From B8-G4 sp033720735 (GTDB taxonomy: Bacteria; Bacteroidota; Bacteroidia; Chitinophagales; Saprospiraceae), in contig JAWWBX010000283.1 of the NCBI GenBank assembly GCA_033720735.1, positions 1-5,831 of the forward strand: a stretch of 5,831 nt of DNA, given 5' to 3'. The stretch's first letter is position 1, and each line of letters begins with the position of its first letter. Positions 5,630 to 5,831 of this stretch are shown piece after piece. The notes below the pieces were generated by a model. It did not search any database. It worked only from the letters and a program-made list of their open reading frames with translations, and was not told where the DNA came from. A program made the translations under genes and the position numbers.

Positions 5630-5831
5630 CTACCCGCCTTGCAAAAGGTTGTCGATGCTTGCGATTTGGTTGGCTACCTCCGTGTCATCGGGCTTCAATG
5701 AGCGGTATGCCTCGAAATGCGTTTTGGCATGTTGCAGCCATTGGGTGTAGTCTGCGACTTGTTCAGGGCTCATGTCGCTGCGCGCGGTGGTATTACTCAG
5801 ATCAACGGCACGGTTGTACAGCAGCACTCCC
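5630..5831 (-). CDS. C-terminal end of a TPR-like protein, cut by the window edge
   Basis: About 66 residues are visible in a frame open to the right edge, so the gene starts outside the window and the GTG at 5827 is not a trustworthy start. The stretch LLYNRAVDL, then a helix with WLQHAKTHFEAYRSLKPDD and a final short helix ending in LLQGG, has the helix-turn-helix spacing and the A..hfe....l.Pdd pattern of a terminal tetratricopeptide repeat. TPR proteins serve as protein-protein scaffolds; nothing here indicates the partner. Its TAG is separated by two bases from the TGA of the convergent aminotransferase gene. Confidence 0.6.
   Translation of the reverse strand, partial: GVLLYNRAVDLSNTTARSDMSPEQVADYTQWLQHAKTHFEAYRSLKPDDTEVANQIASIDNLLQGG

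Noticed and set aside
1..5831. CRISPR arrays, tRNA or rRNA genes, insertion sequences or phage genes.
   Set aside because: No repeated unit arrays, no tRNA-like cloverleaf, no transposase motif and no terminal inverted repeats were seen; nearly all bases are accounted for by the genes listed.

Overview
The window carries seven recognisable genes plus a short divergent intergenic gap. The organism looks like a Gram-negative bacterium with moderately high GC: it encodes a predicted outer-membrane barrel, a small lipoprotein and an exported ApbE. The DUF4266/DUF3570/ApbE set, the FucP-like transporter style and the TPR protein at the right edge lean towards the Bacteroidota/Rhodothermota side. 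However, two genes have clear Shine-Dalgarno sequences, so the phylum is inference and a proteobacterial origin is not excluded.

Layout, left to right: (1) the C-terminal three quarters of a glycerol kinase on the + strand, entering from the left edge; (2) a leftward, tightly packed cassette, transcribed apbE (FAD:protein FMN transferase), then a 74-residue DUF4266 lipoprotein ending in GGCGCN, then a DUF3570 barrel protein whose last codons overlap the end of glpK tail to tail; (3) immediately upstream of apbE, sharing an ATGA stop/start overlap, a trehalase (GH37) remnant in which the first ~75 residues are joined in frame to the last ~17, so the catalytic domain is missing; (4) a 79-bp divergent gap; (5) rightward, an MFS sugar-transporter remnant, also with its middle missing and with a one-base frameshift in a CCCC run; (6) a complete class V PLP-dependent aminotransferase-fold enzyme overlapping the transporter's original stop; (7) the C-terminal end of a TPR-like protein on the minus strand, entering from the right edge.

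Two themes stand out. First, a trehalose uptake and hydrolysis pair appears to have been gutted: two neighbouring divergent genes each keep both ends and lack the middle. This is either real decay or an assembly problem. Second, the apbE-DUF4266-DUF3570 cassette is intact and has no recognisable FMN-binding partner. The DUF3570 protein contains a segment, DVISSAS, that fits the covalent flavinylation consensus Dxx[ST][GS][AS][ST], so it is itself a candidate ApbE substrate. This is the most likely poorly described system in the window.
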